Source: Roseiflexus castenholzii DSM 13941
GTDB taxonomy: Bacteria > Chloroflexota > Chloroflexia > Chloroflexales > Roseiflexaceae
NCBI RefSeq assembly: GCF_000017805.1
Contig: NC_009767.1
Coordinates: 2,046,001 to 2,110,000 of the forward strand
Length of the DNA stretch: 64,000 nucleotides
Direction of reading: 5' to 3'
In this document: in pieces, positions 13,488 to 25,069 of the stretch
Position numbering within the stretch: the stretch's first letter is position 1
Layout of the letters: every line of letters starts with the position of its first letter
Made by a program: the position numbers and the translations under genes
The notes under the pieces: generated by a model
Told to the model about the DNA's origin: nothing
Seen by the model: only the letters and a program-made list of their open reading frames with translations
Databases searched by the model: none

Positions 13488-13795
13488 TGGCACCTCGCTC
13501 TTGCTTGTCAGTCGCCGGGGAGCCGCTCGTCTCATGATGCGCCGGCGACGGTAGACACACCACCGCCTCGACGCTGAGAATTATCGACCTCTGGCGCCTG
13601 ATTGCCGGATCCAGATTGTTTGGGCAGTAGAAAACCGAAAACACAAACACAGACTCACGGCGTTGTCTTCCTTGTGGGCAGAGACCGTGGGTTGTGTTCG
13701 TGTGTCTGATGGGTCTGATCTGGAGATGCGTTTGGATAACGCATTGAATGCCGGTGAGTTCCTCCTTCGTCCGCTCCGGCGTTTGCAAATTGCGA
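13488..13795 (-). other. Long 5' leader of the rpoBC transcript
   Basis: About 300 bases between the predicted transcription start and the rpoB ATG. No credible coding frame is seen. A leader this long leaves room for post-transcriptional control, but I recognise no known riboswitch or protein-binding structure in it. Confidence 0.4.
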
Positions 13796-13801
13796 AATAC
13801 A

Positions 13802-13830
13802 ATGATACCACGGCTGTGATGGGATGTCAA
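13802..13830 (-). promoter_or_regulatory. rpoBC promoter
   Basis: Minus strand: consensus TTGACA (13,825-13,830), 17-bp spacer, TATCAT (13,802-13,807). The composite transposon's target-site duplication begins 7 bp upstream of the -35 box, so any upstream enhancer region was replaced by transposon DNA. Confidence 0.8.
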
Positions 13831-13837
13831 GGAACAC

Positions 13838-13845
13838 CACGCGCG
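13838..13845. repeat. Target-site duplication, left copy
   Basis: CACGCGCG immediately outside the left end of IS copy A. The same 8 bases follow the right end of IS copy B at 38,670-38,677, and neither IS copy has a matching duplication on its inner side. Confidence 0.8.
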
Positions 13846-14879
13846 GTGTCTGTACCATACGCAGTGGGTGCATTGGCGCATGCCATGGGATTGCTCAAGG
13901 GCGTGCGCCGTAGCTCAGGCGACCGTGATGGCGCCTCCCCAGCAGGCTGCCGCCCACCCGCCCAACGCTGGAACCCGCGTCCGCTCCTGCTGCGCACCCG
14001 CCACCGCCCAATGGCATGCGCGGTTCGATGGTTCGTGTGCGGCACGCCTGCCTGTCTCAGCAACAGCGTGTCCCTTCCCCGGTGCTCTGCCAGCCGCACC
14101 ACTCCCATCCGAACCCGATGCCCCGCCTCCAGCGGACCTTTCCTCTGCCCCAGCGGACGGATGCGCTCCCCGCTCCGCTCCCGGCGAGGCCCGCCATCCG
14201 GCGGCGGCTCACGCACGATCCGCCTCACCGCCTCCATCGCTCCCGGATGCCCTTCCCCCGGCGCCTGCGCCGGCCCTGCCCACGCACGCCCCACCCATCG
14301 CAGCCGATGAACGTCGCACCCCTGGCGCTCGAACGCACGCCGCTGCGCGCTCCCCGTGACGATCGCCACGTCATCGGCGACCAGCCCGCGCGTCGTCCCA
14401 TCGCCTTCACGCGCAGCCCCGGCTCCGCTCTCTCTGCCAACGGCAACGACGGCCCGCTCCCCAGAGCCACCGCACCCATCCCGTCCCCCCACCCGTCCCC
14501 GACGCTTGCTGACGTGCCAGCGCCCCCGCTCTGCGAGCGCCGGCACGTCCCGCCACGCCGTCATCTGGCACAACCCGCTGCCGAACGGCCGCATCATCCA
14601 CGCCACCGAGCGCACACTCCATCCAAGCGCCCACGCGATGGCCGCCACGTGCGGAAGCCGCAGGCGCGGATCGGCCCGCGCCACCCCCGCCGGATCGCGC
14701 CGGAATGTGCGCCCGCAGGCGGCGCATCGGGAGCGGCGCCGCCGCGCGCGGCGCCTGCGCGTCCCGGGTCGGCGGGTGGCTCGCGCCCCATTGCTGGCGG
14801 ATCGTGGTCGCATAGGAAGGGCGGGCCGATGGGCGTCCCGCTGGCGCCGATTGGACTTCGGGGAGGGGCAGTGTGACAA
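13846..14879 (-). pseudogene. Transposase of IS copy A, probably defective
   Basis: The open frame reads through a CAACGRTF half zinc ribbon, a helix-turn-helix-like segment (IAWALGWSVRSVAWMMRPFG) and a C-terminal stretch HTNHRTAHAIGRWRVRSRS. The last resembles the N-x-x-E...IGR-K/R-x-R-x-K end of DDE transposases, but with the expected acidic residue missing. The frame has no stop inside the element and runs into host DNA (to 13,827), and its N-terminus is out of frame with that of copy B because of a 2-bp indel. The IS family is not assigned. Confidence 0.5.
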
Positions 14880-14981
14880 TGGCTATGGAGAGCGCCTTGT
14901 TTGCTGCTGAGGATATTCCTATCCTGCGAGGACTCTGTCCGGTTCTTATCCTCTCCCGCCAACCGCCTAGGTTGCAGACAC
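13846..14981 (-). mobile_element. Insertion sequence, copy A
   Basis: 1136 bp with short inverted ends GTGTCTG and CAGACAC. More than 97% identical by eye to copy B, apart from a 40-bp patch near 14,727-14,775. The right end truncates a small cargo gene, whose last four codons and stop come from the IS. Confidence 0.8.
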
Positions 14982-15182
14982 CTCAATCCTGACCGCCCGC
15001 TCACCGCTCAGGCGCACCAGGACGGTCTGCAACGCCTCCAGCGCCTGGGTCTGGCGGTGCAATTCATCGCGCCGTTCGCGCTCCAGGTCTTGCGGCTGGG
15101 GCGGATGCTGACGTGGACGCAGGACTTTGAGCGGGTCGTAGACAAGGGAGGCGAGGAGGTTGGTGAGGAAGTCGGGGATCAT
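14967..15182 (-). pseudogene. Small NACHT-module gene truncated by IS copy A
   Basis: 71 codons. The start MIPDFLTNLLASLVYDPLK closely resembles the start of the NACHT protein upstream in the same direction (MISPNDLFTNLAASLAYDLLK), so both share an N-terminal helix, possibly a homotypic adaptor. The rest is a short charged coiled coil (LERERRDELHRQTQALEALQ). The final residues VSAT and the TAG stop lie in the end of IS copy A, so the original C-terminus was cut off by the insertion. Function unknown. Confidence 0.5.
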
Positions 15183-15237
15183 GCGTCACCTTTCTTTTCG
15201 CTCTGTTCCATGCGCCAGCGGATGCGGGCAGGCGGGG

Positions 15238-15264
15238 GTAGGACAAGGCTGAGCCTTGTCCTAC
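15238..15264. repeat. 27-bp near-perfect palindrome
   Basis: 13-bp arms around a single central G (GTAGGACAAGGCT / AGCCTTGTCCTAC). It overlaps the stop codon of a tiny minus-strand frame. On the plus strand it is followed 14 nt later by six or more T residues, so it could act as a weak terminator for rightward transcripts. Confidence 0.6.
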
Positions 15265-15395
15265 GAGTGGCAATGTTTTTTCAGCGCCTGTTCAATGCGT
15301 TGCCGGTCGCGTTCCTTGCGCGGACGCAGTTCTAGGGCGCGGCGCAGGCGCCGGCAGGGTCTCCTTGCCTGGGCGATTGTCTCAACGATGTTCAT
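15261..15395 (-). CDS. Possible 44-residue protein
   Basis: ATG 15,393-15,395 with GGTAGG upstream, ending in a TAG inside the 27-bp palindrome. The product is Arg-rich, with an ERDRQRIEQALKKH tail. It lies between the truncated small gene and the NACHT gene. No family is recognised, and it may be chance. Confidence 0.25.
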   Translation of the reverse strand: MNIVETIAQARRPCRRLRRALELRPRKERDRQRIEQALKKHCHS

Positions 15396-15506
15396 TTTAC
15401 CTACCCTCCCCTCACCACCGTCGCGTCCGAGCACTCCACGGCCAGGCCAACGTGCTTCATCATTGTCCAGCAGTGCAGAGCGCGATTGCAGTCAAAGCAT
15501 TCACCG

Positions 15507-18500
15507 TTACCCGGCCGGGGCGGCCCCGGCGACTTCGGCCAGATAGAGGGCGGCGTGACGGGCCAGTTCGGGCGATGCGTCGGTCAACCAGGCTTCGGCG
15601 ATGGTCAGGGCCTCGGAGGGTGGTTCCCGGAGCAGGGGGAGGAGCGCGGCCACGGCCCGGCTCTGGCCGGCGCGGGCCAGGGCCTCCACGGCGCGCAGCG
15701 CCTCGGAAGAGCCGGCCAGCCCCTTGTCCGTGGCGTCCCCGGCCAGCGCCTCCGGCAGCCACGCCCAGGGTTCGGCCGCGGCGGAGGCGGCAGCCCGGGC
15801 CAGCGCTTCCCAGACGTCCCGTTCCCTCCGCAGTCCCGGCCAGAAGGGTGCCACGAGGGCGAGCAAAGTGGCCCGCACCGGGAACGGGGCCAGCAGGGAA
15901 TTCACCTGCTGCCGCGCCTCTCCCATCAGGTCGGGATATGGGTCCAGGTGGGAGTCCAGGGCGGCCAGGGCGCGGGCGCGCCAGAAAGCGTTGGGGATTT
16001 CGGCGGCGGCCCGCAGGGCCTCCTGCGGCAGGTCGGGATATGGGTCCAGGTGGGGGGCCAGGGCGGCCAAGACGAAGGCGCGGTTGTCGGCATCCGGGAT
16101 TTCGGCGGCGGCCCGCAGGGCCTCCTGCAGCGCCTGGCGGCGCTTCGGCTCCTCCAGGTGGGGGTCCAGGTCGGCCAGGGCGCAGGCGCGCGAGAAAGCG
16201 TTCGGGATTTCGGCGGCGGCCCGCAGGGCCTCCTGCAGCGCCTGGCGGCGCTCCGGCTCCTCCAGGTGGGGGACCAGGTCGGCCAGGGCGTCGGCGCGGG
16301 CGTAGTCATCCGGGATGGCGGCGGCGGCCCGCAGGGCCTCCTGCAGCGCCTGGCGGCGCTCCGGCTCCTCCAGGTGGGGGGCCAGGTCGGCCAGGGCGCG
16401 GGCGCGGGCGTCGGCACGGGGGATTTCGGCGGCCCGCAGGGCCTCCTGCGGCAGGTCGGGATATGGGTCCAGGTGGGGGGCCAGGTCGGCCAGGGCGCGG
16501 GCGCGGGCGTCGGCACGGGGGATTTCGGCGGCGGCCCGCAGGGCCTCCTGCGGCAGGTCGGGATATGGGTCCAGGTGGGGGCCAGGGCGGCCAAGACGAA
16601 GGCGCGGTTGTCGGCATCCGGGATTTCGGCGGCGGCCCGCAGGGCCTCCTGCAGCGCCTGGCGGCGCTTCGGCTCCTCCAGGTGGGGGTCCAGGTCGGCC
16701 AGGGCGCAGGCGCGCGAGAAAGCGTTCGGGATTTCGGCGGCGGCCCGCAGGGCCTCCTGCAGCAGGTCGGGATGCCCGGCTAGGTGGGGGGCCAGGGCAA
16801 TCACCGTGTAAGGTCTCAGGCGCTCCACCATCACGGATCGCCCGGCCAGGTGGCGGCGTTCCTCGTCGGTGAGGGAAAAGGCGGCAGGCTCTCGCCGCAG
16901 CAGCGCCAGGGCCAGGATGGCCTCGGCGCGCTGCAGTCCCGGTTTGTCTTCGGCCTGCGCCTGCAACCGGGGCAGCAGAGCAGCAGCGGGCTGGTCGGCG
17001 CGCAGGTCCTCCAGCAGATGGGGCGTCAGGGACGCGTCCCGGTAGATGCAGTGCGGGTCAAAGCAGCCCTTCGCGTCCAGTCCGCCGTAGAGGGCCAGGG
17101 TCAGGCGCAGCCAGTCGGGGTCTCCGGCCACCCGTGCGGCCAGGGCGGGGTCGGCCAGCAGGGCGAGGCGGAAGGGCAGGCGGTCGGCGGGCAGGGCCCG
17201 GGGAGCCTGTTGCGCCAGGTCCAGCAGGGCGCGGTGGATGGGCCAGTCCTCCCGGCAGATCGCGGGGCAGGGCCTCCACCAGGGCCTCGGCCAGGTCGGG
17301 GGTGAACCACTTGTGTTCACGGATCAGGTCCGCTGCGGCCGGGCCCGGGTCGGCCGCGTCGGGGGGCGGCGGCGCGGTCAGGGCCTCGACCAGGGCGCGT
17401 TCCACCAGCAGAGACGCCTCCTCCCTGCGGTGGAGGCGGGCAAGAGCGGCGCTCACCTCCCGGCGCAGCCAGGCGACTGGCCGGGCGGCGCAGGCCTGAA
17501 GCAGGCGGCGGGCTACCTCCTCCACGATGGCAGGGGGCGTCCTGGTCATCTCGGGGATGGCCGCAGCCATCAGCAGGGCGCTGCGGGGCAGCAGGTCACC
17601 CAGGGGGTCGTCGGCCTCCAGGAAGGCCCGCAGCAGGCGGCCGCGGGCGGCCATGTTCTGGCTCCAGGAAAGATAGCCCAGGGCCAGGAGGACCGGCTCG
17701 CGCCAGCGCGGGTCGTCGCGGCGGGCCAGGATGGCCTCCAGGGCGGCGTTGGGGTCCCCGGCCAGGTGGCGGGCCGCCAGGTACTCCTGGAAGGTCAGGT
17801 GAAGGAAGCCGTAGGCGGCTTCGCCCCGCGCGGACAGCAGCCCCACCCGCTCCCGCACCGCCCGCAGGAAGGCCTCCACATCCCGCCGAAAGGCCGGCGA
17901 GGGGCGGTCGGGGTTCTCGCCGCGATACTCGGCCAGGCTGTGGGTCACCTGCTCGCGCAACTCGTTTTCCTCAATCAGGCCGCTGGGATAGCGCTCGTGG
18001 ATGTGCGCGGCCAGGGGGGCCAGCACCTGGACGACCTCATCCTCGCTGAGGCCGGTATCCCGCCAGACCTCCACCAGGTTCTCCACGGCGATCTGGTAGA
18101 GGCGGACGCGCTGTTCCGGCAGGCGGGCCTGGCTGTTGTGATGCACCATGGCCAGGATGGTCAGCAGCAGGGGGTTGCCGGCCAGTTCGCGCAGGCCGGG
18201 GCGGGTAGGGTCGTGCAGGGCAGCCTGCAGGGCCTGCGCCTCGTCTGCGGCGCGGCGGGCCACCTCTTCCTCGCTGTCGCCCGGGTCGGCCAGCAGGCGG
18301 TGGACGGCCAGCGTCCAGGTCTGGCAGAAGCGGTCCACGGCCGCGTCGCTCATCGGCTGCAGGGTGGCGTGGGTCAGGTGGAGGCTGAGGGGCGCAGCGT
18401 GGTAGCCGGCGATGCGGCTGGTGATGATAATCTGGTTGCCGCCGCTTTCGTCCGGAGAGAGGGCTCCTGCGTCGCGCCAGGGCAGTGCGCCCGGGTCCAG

Positions 18501-20066
18501 GGGGGAGCGGCCGCCCGGGTCGGTGATCCATTCTTGCAGAAAAGATTCAACCGCCCCGATGATCTCGCGGCGGTCGTCGGCCGCAGTGATCTCGTCCAGG
18601 CTGTCCAACAGCAGCATGGCCTGGCCGCGGCGGAAAAAGTCGCGGATGAGGCGGCGCAACCCGTCCGCGGGCAGGCGCTCTCCCCGGCGGAGGTGTTCCC
18701 GGCCAAAGGTGGGGAAATCCCTCTGCCAGCCATGATGCCCCAGGAATTCCAGCAAGGAGGGGGGCGGCTCGCTGCGGGCTTGGGTCGCGCGGCGGGCTTC
18801 GGCATAGTCGCCGATGCGCACCAACACGGGCAGGCGGGCCGGGCCCAGGTCTACGGGCGGCGCGTCTTCGTCTGCTTCGGCGTCCACGTGCATCGCGGGG
18901 ACGCGGACGCGGTCGGCGCCCTCCCGCAGGGCGCGGGCCAGGTGCAGGGTCAACCAGCGCAGCAGGGTGGTCTTGCCGCTGCCCGGGTCGCCCAGGATGA
19001 CCAGCCAGCGGAAGCGGCGCACGGCTTGGGCCAGGTCGAGGGTTTCGGCCTTCCGGTCGGAGAAGAGGCGCGGGCGGTCCCGCTCCTCCAGGGCGGGCAT
19101 GAGGGGGTGCCCGGCCAGGAAGCGCCAGCGGTAGCGGCGGCGTTCCGCTTCGGCCAAATCGTCCAGGCCCTGCTGCTCCAGCCAGGCCTGCAGGTCTTCT
19201 TCCAGCAGGCGGTAACTTTCCTGCCACTCGGTCGGGGGGACAGTCTCGGCCTGGAGCGCCGCATAGACCCGTTCCAGAGGCACGGCCAGCGATGGCCCGG
19301 CCCGGTGGATGCCGCGCAGTTCCAGGGTGCTGTGCTGGCGGATCAGCCAATCCAGATAGGCGTTCAGCAGGTCGGCGTCGGTGTAGTCGGGCGGCGGCTT
19401 GAGCGCCTGCAGGATCTGCTGCAAAAGGTCGCGCACGTCGGCGGGCAGAGCGGCTTCCACGCGCGCCCCATCGCCAATGGCGACACCGGTGGCCCGGGCA
19501 ATGATGACGTTGTACGTGGCGCCGCCGTGGGCATCCAGCCGCCGGATCGCATCGCGAATCTCCTCCAGCGTCTTGCCCTGCTGCTGCAACAGGGCGTGCA
19601 GGGCGAGGACACGGCCCAGGCTCACGCGATTGTACAGCGGACTCCCCGGCCGAACGGCCTCATCCAGCAGTGCCTCCGTCAGGCCGCGGGTAAAGGCGGC
19701 CAGGGCGACGTCAAAATCCACGGGCAGGGTGGCGCGGTCGAAGCCCAACGCGTCAAAGTGCTGACGCAGGCGGGGCAGGTCGGGCAGGTCGGCGCCCTTC
19801 AGCGCCAGGGCCAGCAATCCCTCCGCCACCTGCGGTTGGATCACAAATTGGCGCAGAATGTACTCGACCAGCTCCTGATGGGCGTCGTCCAGGCTGGCGG
19901 TCACCTCGCTCAGCATGGCCGCAAACGCGCTCTGGTAGCAACGGCGCAGGGTCTGCTCCTCCGGCGAACCCGAAACAAAGGTCGTGAGCCGCGCAGCGCC
20001 CGCTTTCAACAGGTCATAGGCCAGCGAGGCGGCCAGGTTGGTGAACAAGTCGTTTGGTGAGATCAT
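15507..20066 (-). pseudogene. NACHT-type STAND NTPase with HEAT-like repeat tail, two compensating frameshifts
   Basis: Reads as one protein of about 1520 residues. The N-terminus carries the FTNLAASLAYDLLK helix, and near residue 195-225 the TGVAIGDGARVEA module also found in the neighbouring caspase. The NACHT core has Walker A GDPGSGKTT (about 360), Walker B LLLDSLDE and the downstream FLHLTFQEYLAARHL typical of NACHT winged-helix regions. The C-terminal 400 residues are HEAT-like repeats (EALRAAAEIP units). The frame shifts once near 17,255-17,275 and back at 16,577-16,581, where a G-run has five Gs and sister repeats have six; the net frame is restored. Start ATG 20,066 has GAGG upstream. 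STAND NTPases sense infection and trigger effectors; that role here is inference. The shifts could be sequencing errors. Confidence 0.75.
15950..16790 (-). repeat. Near-identical HEAT-encoding DNA repeats
   Basis: Eight or nine units of about 96-111 bp, each holding GGCGGCGGCCCGCAGGGCCT on the plus strand, encode the EALRAAAEIP helices. Two sub-types alternate: EEPERRQAL units and DPYPDLP units. Identity is high enough to indicate recent expansion. Confidence 0.75.
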
Positions 20067-20111
20067 ATCAGCGCCTCGGTCAGTGGTGTAGAACAACTGC
20101 TCGCCGTTGTC

Positions 20112-21188
<1,077 letters not shown>

Positions 21189-21226
21189 CCTGCATCCTCC
21201 GTCATTCGTGTAGCTGTGATGCCTGC

Positions 21227-23791
21227 CTACTCAATTTCCACATCGGTACCAATCTGCCGGAAGGTTTCGCGCACTTTGTCTTCGATTTCGGTTTCGCTCA
21301 TGCTGCCTCCTTCAGCCTCGATGGTGATGTGCAATTTACCGAACCTGGTCTGCAGCAAGTTGAACAGGCCAAACAGGCTGGAGGCTTTGCCAAAGGGCAG
21401 ATTGAAACGGATGCGCAGACGATTACGGCCCGGCGCGGCAGGCGCGACGGCCACCCCGCCGGTAACCGGGGACGTTGTTGGAACGGCCGTGCTGATACCT
21501 ACCGGCTCGGAGACAGTCCCCGGTGCAACGACCGGAGCGGTGTAGCTCTCTGGCGTTTTTTGCCGGGCGCAAACTTCGGCACGAATCAGCACCTCGCCAC
21601 TCCGCAAACTGGGCGTGACCTCCTCCTTAAAGTAGCGGCATTGAGGTTGCCCGTTCTCGTCCAGTTCGCCCAGGCCAAAGAGACCCTGACGCACGCCCTC
21701 GGCAATGCAGGTTTCCCAGACGTGCCGCCCGGTGACCAGCGGTTCGCCAGGGGTGCGCGAGCCGCTTTCGGCCAGTTGCCGGGTCTCCACATAGTCGCGG
21801 TTACTCAAGTAACGTTGCTTGATGACCAGGGGGGCCAGTTTTTCGAGCAGACGGCCTTCGGTGCGCAGCCGCTCATAGACGCGTTCTTCCAGATATTGCT
21901 CGCCGCCATAGGTGGGAATGCCGAGATCAAACAGAGCCATCCCCTGTGGGTCAGGGAGGTAGAGCAGGCGGTAGAGGCTGCCGATTTGCTCCTGCAAATC
22001 TCTGGCGGCTTGTTTTTCCTTGTCTTGCAATTCCTTGCGCTGTTCAGGGGTGAGGGAAAGCGTTTTGACGGCCAGGAGAGCCGAAAGGGCCAGATGACGG
22101 CGCAGCAGGTTCTCGAACGGGGCGCGTTCGGAATGCGGCGTCAGGAAGAAAAGGGTGTTGCGATGGACGCGCGGGGTTTGGCCTTTTTCCTCCACGAAAT
22201 GTTTCATCCGCGCCGGGTCGGCTGCGGGCAGGATGAGCAGTTTGGGCTGTGGGTCGTCGGGGATGTCGGCGGATTGCTCCGGCCAGAGGAAGGTGCGCAT
22301 GACTTTGCCGCTCACCCGCTTGCGCAAGCTGTCCAGTTCGGCGGCGCGCAGTTCCTCGGCAGTGACGTTTTCCATGCGGATGGTGAGGGCGCGGTTCAGG
22401 TTGGCGGTGGTCGAGAAATAGTAGCGCCCGCCCTCTTCGTGCAGGTAGAAGAGCAGACGGCTGCTCAACTTGTTCAGGACCTCGGCAATCACGCTGGCCG
22501 GGACGCCCGCCATCAGGTTGTGACGCTTGACCTCGGCTGCCGTGGCTCCCGCCTCTCCTCCGCCGCCGACGAAGGAGTGCATAAAGATGGTGCTCGCGAT
22601 GCGCTCGCCCAGCCCCAGCCCCTGATAGGCTTTGCCGATTTCCTGGTTAGCCTTGCGCGCCCCGGCTTCGGCGCTGAGCAGGTCGGCGGCCAGGACGCTA
22701 TCGTATTCGTTGCCAATGTGCTTGAGCAGTTCGCGACGAATTTCATCCTCCTGAAGGGGAAAATCGGCCAGGGTGATATAGGGCCGGGAAGAATTTTTGA
22801 GCGCATGGACGACCATGCCCAACAGACGCAGGGTGCCGCGTGTGCGCTGAAAGTTGGGAAAACTTCCCCAACGGTGATAAAGCACATCCACCACTTCGGG
22901 CAGGAAGGGATAGGTCGCTTTGAAGCGCGCGCGGTAGGCGGCGCTTTCCTCACCGCGCGGCAGCAGGGCTTCCTGCTCGGCTTCGTCCATGAAGGCGTTG
23001 ACGATCTTGGCAGCGGCTTTTTCGTCCACCCGTGAGAACAGGCGGCGGCGCAGGATAGCGCCCACTTCTTCATCGCGCACCGGGGTGTACACCTTTTCCA
23101 CCCGCCCGCTGATTTTCTTCAGTTGCTCGAACAGGCGCGTGGCCTGCTCGTCGTACTGTTCCAACGTGCTGGAAGGCAGGGTGATGACCAGCGAAACGCG
23201 CTCCAGGATGGAGGCGGCCTCGGTCAATTCCTGCAAAAAGGCCAGGGTTTGAGCCGCCAGGGTGGAACCGCCGACTTGCTCCGCCGCGGCTTTGACGGCA
23301 TATTCCAGCACTTCGTCCATCAAAATCAGCAGGGGTTGATGAGCGGATAACAATGCGCGCAGGGATTCGCGCCCTGGGGCGCTGAAGCCCTCGAATCTGG
23401 CGCGCGAGTCAGTCAGTTGCTCGGCCAACAGCCCCCAGAGCGTTTCGCGGGCGGCGAGCGGTGTGCCGACGATGACCGCGGTCTTGACGCCCCACTCCCG
23501 CGCTTTGTGGTAGAGGGCGATGAGGGCGTGGGTTTTGCCGCCGCCGAAGGGGGTCTGCATCTGGATGACCGGATCGCCGCCCTGCCCCTTCAGGCGCTTT
23601 TCGACCACGGCAAACAGATTTTTCAACCCATCGGTGAGATAGGTTTTCTGGAAGAACAGGTCGGGATCGCGGTATTCTTCCGGACCGCGCCGGTGATAGA
23701 CCTCCCACAGGTCGGCGGCAAAGACGTCCAGCGTCAGCCGCCCCTGCAGAATGTCGTCGTGGGGAACAGCGATGGTGTGAAAAGCGGTCAT
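21227..23791 (-). CDS. DUF499 family ATPase
   Basis: 854 aa. Walker A TPFGGGKTHAL lies near residue 75-85, and LLILMDEVLEY is a Walker B-like segment. The C-terminus has a Pro/Val linker (about 745-790) and a small basic strand-rich domain ending SETEIEDKVRETFRQIG. Start ATG 23,791 follows AAGGGGG and is preferred to the ATG 21 codons upstream. DUF499 proteins occur in defence islands beside DUF1156 methylases. This one is last in a five-gene operon transcribed from the 35,200 side, and the set matches a helicase-methylase-ATPase defence system. Its biochemical role is not established from sequence. Confidence 0.85.
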   Translation of the reverse strand: MTAFHTIAVPHDDILQGRLTLDVFAADLWEVYHRRGPEEYRDPDLFFQKTYLTDGLKNLFAVVEKRLKGQGGDPVIQMQTPFGGGKTHALIALYHKAREWGVKTAVIVGTPLAARETLWGLLAEQLTDSRARFEGFSAPGRESLRALLSAHQPLLILMDEVLEYAVKAAAEQVGGSTLAAQTLAFLQELTEAASILERVSLVITLPSSTLEQYDEQATRLFEQLKKISGRVEKVYTPVRDEEVGAILRRRLFSRVDEKAAAKIVNAFMDEAEQEALLPRGEESAAYRARFKATYPFLPEVVDVLYHRWGSFPNFQRTRGTLRLLGMVVHALKNSSRPYITLADFPLQEDEIRRELLKHIGNEYDSVLAADLLSAEAGARKANQEIGKAYQGLGLGERIASTIFMHSFVGGGGEAGATAAEVKRHNLMAGVPASVIAEVLNKLSSRLLFYLHEEGGRYYFSTTANLNRALTIRMENVTAEELRAAELDSLRKRVSGKVMRTFLWPEQSADIPDDPQPKLLILPAADPARMKHFVEEKGQTPRVHRNTLFFLTPHSERAPFENLLRRHLALSALLAVKTLSLTPEQRKELQDKEKQAARDLQEQIGSLYRLLYLPDPQGMALFDLGIPTYGGEQYLEERVYERLRTEGRLLEKLAPLVIKQRYLSNRDYVETRQLAESGSRTPGEPLVTGRHVWETCIAEGVRQGLFGLGELDENGQPQCRYFKEEVTPSLRSGEVLIRAEVCARQKTPESYTAPVVAPGTVSEPVGISTAVPTTSPVTGGVAVAPAAPGRNRLRIRFNLPFGKASSLFGLFNLLQTRFGKLHITIEAEGGSMSETEIEDKVRETFRQIGTDVEIE

Positions 23792-23908
23792 CGGCAACCC
23801 CCTTATGGGATTCCCTATGGGACACGGATTTTCACGGATGCGACGGATCGTCACGGATTTATAGTCCGTGTTCGTCTGTCGAATCCGCGTTTATCCATGT
23901 TCTATTCT

Positions 23909-25069
23909 TCACCCCGGACGAGTGATGATCACGACAAATTCATTGGCGACAACTTTTAGTTCGAGGGTTGTGTGAGCGTGCTGTTCAAGGAGTTCTTTGG
24001 CACGTAAAACGCCGCTGCCCAAACTCGTGACCAGGCCGGCCCGGCTGAACATCGTATAAATGGTGGGATTGCGAAGCACATGCGCCGCCCCCAACAAAAT
24101 AGCTTCGATGGTGACCGTATTCGGCAACGCGCCCGGCGTGCGGATTTCGATCCGCCGGTCAAAAATCAGCAGACGGATGGGCGACGCAACGGTGTAATCG
24201 CGGTGGACCAGGGCATTGACCAACAACTCGCGCAGGGCTTCTTCGGGAATTTCAGTCCGTTGCTCGGGCGCAAAGCCGTGAATGATGTGCGGGCTGGGCA
24301 GATGAATCTGCAAAAAACGCGCCGTGTCTTCCAACATATCAAACAGGGTACCGCCGATTTGCTTGGCATCCGATGGCGCGGTGGCAAGCGAGTCGCCGGG
24401 GATACGCGCCGCGTTGACCTGTGCGTAGGGGAAGAAACTTTGCGGCTCGCGGCCAAAGCAAAGCAGACCTGCCAGGGTCGGATGCCAGACGCCTGCCTGT
24501 TCCCTGACCAGGCGCATGTTTCGCAGCAGATTCTCTACCTCTTGCTCAGACTGCAAAAGCCTTTGATAGGATTGTTCAAAAAACACCGTGAAGCGCCGAT
24601 AGTCCAGATCCGAAAGGCTTGCGCGTAACACCAGCGTTTCGTCATAGTACAGGCTTTCGACCGACTGGAAGAGGCGCAACAGTTCTTGTCTGGAAGCGCG
24701 CCGGCGCCCGGAGGTGGTGCGAATGAAATAGTCTCCCCGCTGCGTGCGATAGGGACGCTGGTCGCCCTTGGGGATGTTCACAACAACCGCGAGGCCCTGT
24801 TCTGTGGGAATCGTTTCCTGAATCACGGTGACGGGAGGCTCGCAATTATGGTAAGCAATCTGGTCAATGCGTTGCATCACACGGTCCGCATCATCCACGC
24901 CGATGATAACCCGGTCCTTGCTGACGCCGAAAATCAGTTGACCGCCATCAGTGTTGGCAAAAGCGACCAGCGCGGCGGCGATATCATCGGAGTGCGCATC
25001 CTGCTCTTTGAACTCGGTATGCAAATCCTCCCAACGTTGGATACGTTGATAGAGTTCTAAAACGTCCAT
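23909..25069 (-). CDS. AlbA/Schlafen-type DNA-binding protein with ATPase-like C-terminus
   Basis: 386 aa. The N-terminal half is an AlbA_2 (Schlafen-like, divergent AAA-4) domain: LHTEFKEQDAHSDDIAAALVAFANTDGG and LIFGVSKD. The C-terminal half has EALRELLVNALVHRDY and IRLLIFDRRIEI-RTPGALP, typical of the HATPase_c_4 module. These two-domain proteins are putative nucleic-acid-binding regulators. ATG 25,069 overlaps the TAA of the upstream ATPase gene by one base (TAATG), so the two are translationally coupled. Confidence 0.85.
   Translation of the reverse strand: MDVLELYQRIQRWEDLHTEFKEQDAHSDDIAAALVAFANTDGGQLIFGVSKDRVIIGVDDADRVMQRIDQIAYHNCEPPVTVIQETIPTEQGLAVVVNIPKGDQRPYRTQRGDYFIRTTSGRRRASRQELLRLFQSVESLYYDETLVLRASLSDLDYRRFTVFFEQSYQRLLQSEQEVENLLRNMRLVREQAGVWHPTLAGLLCFGREPQSFFPYAQVNAARIPGDSLATAPSDAKQIGGTLFDMLEDTARFLQIHLPSPHIIHGFAPEQRTEIPEEALRELLVNALVHRDYTVASPIRLLIFDRRIEIRTPGALPNTVTIEAILLGAAHVLRNPTIYTMFSRAGLVTSLGSGVLRAKELLEQHAHTTLELKVVANEFVVIITRPG

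Noticed and set aside
13868..14910. Plus-strand proline-rich frames in IS copy A (and the same in copy B)
   Set aside because: The minus strand holds the zinc-ribbon and DDE-like end; the plus frames have no motif.
15365..20060. Long plus-strand frames (up to 940 codons) opposite the NACHT-HEAT gene
   Set aside because: Glycine/arginine-rich shadow frames caused by high GC at the third codon position of the minus-strand gene, which has recognisable motifs.
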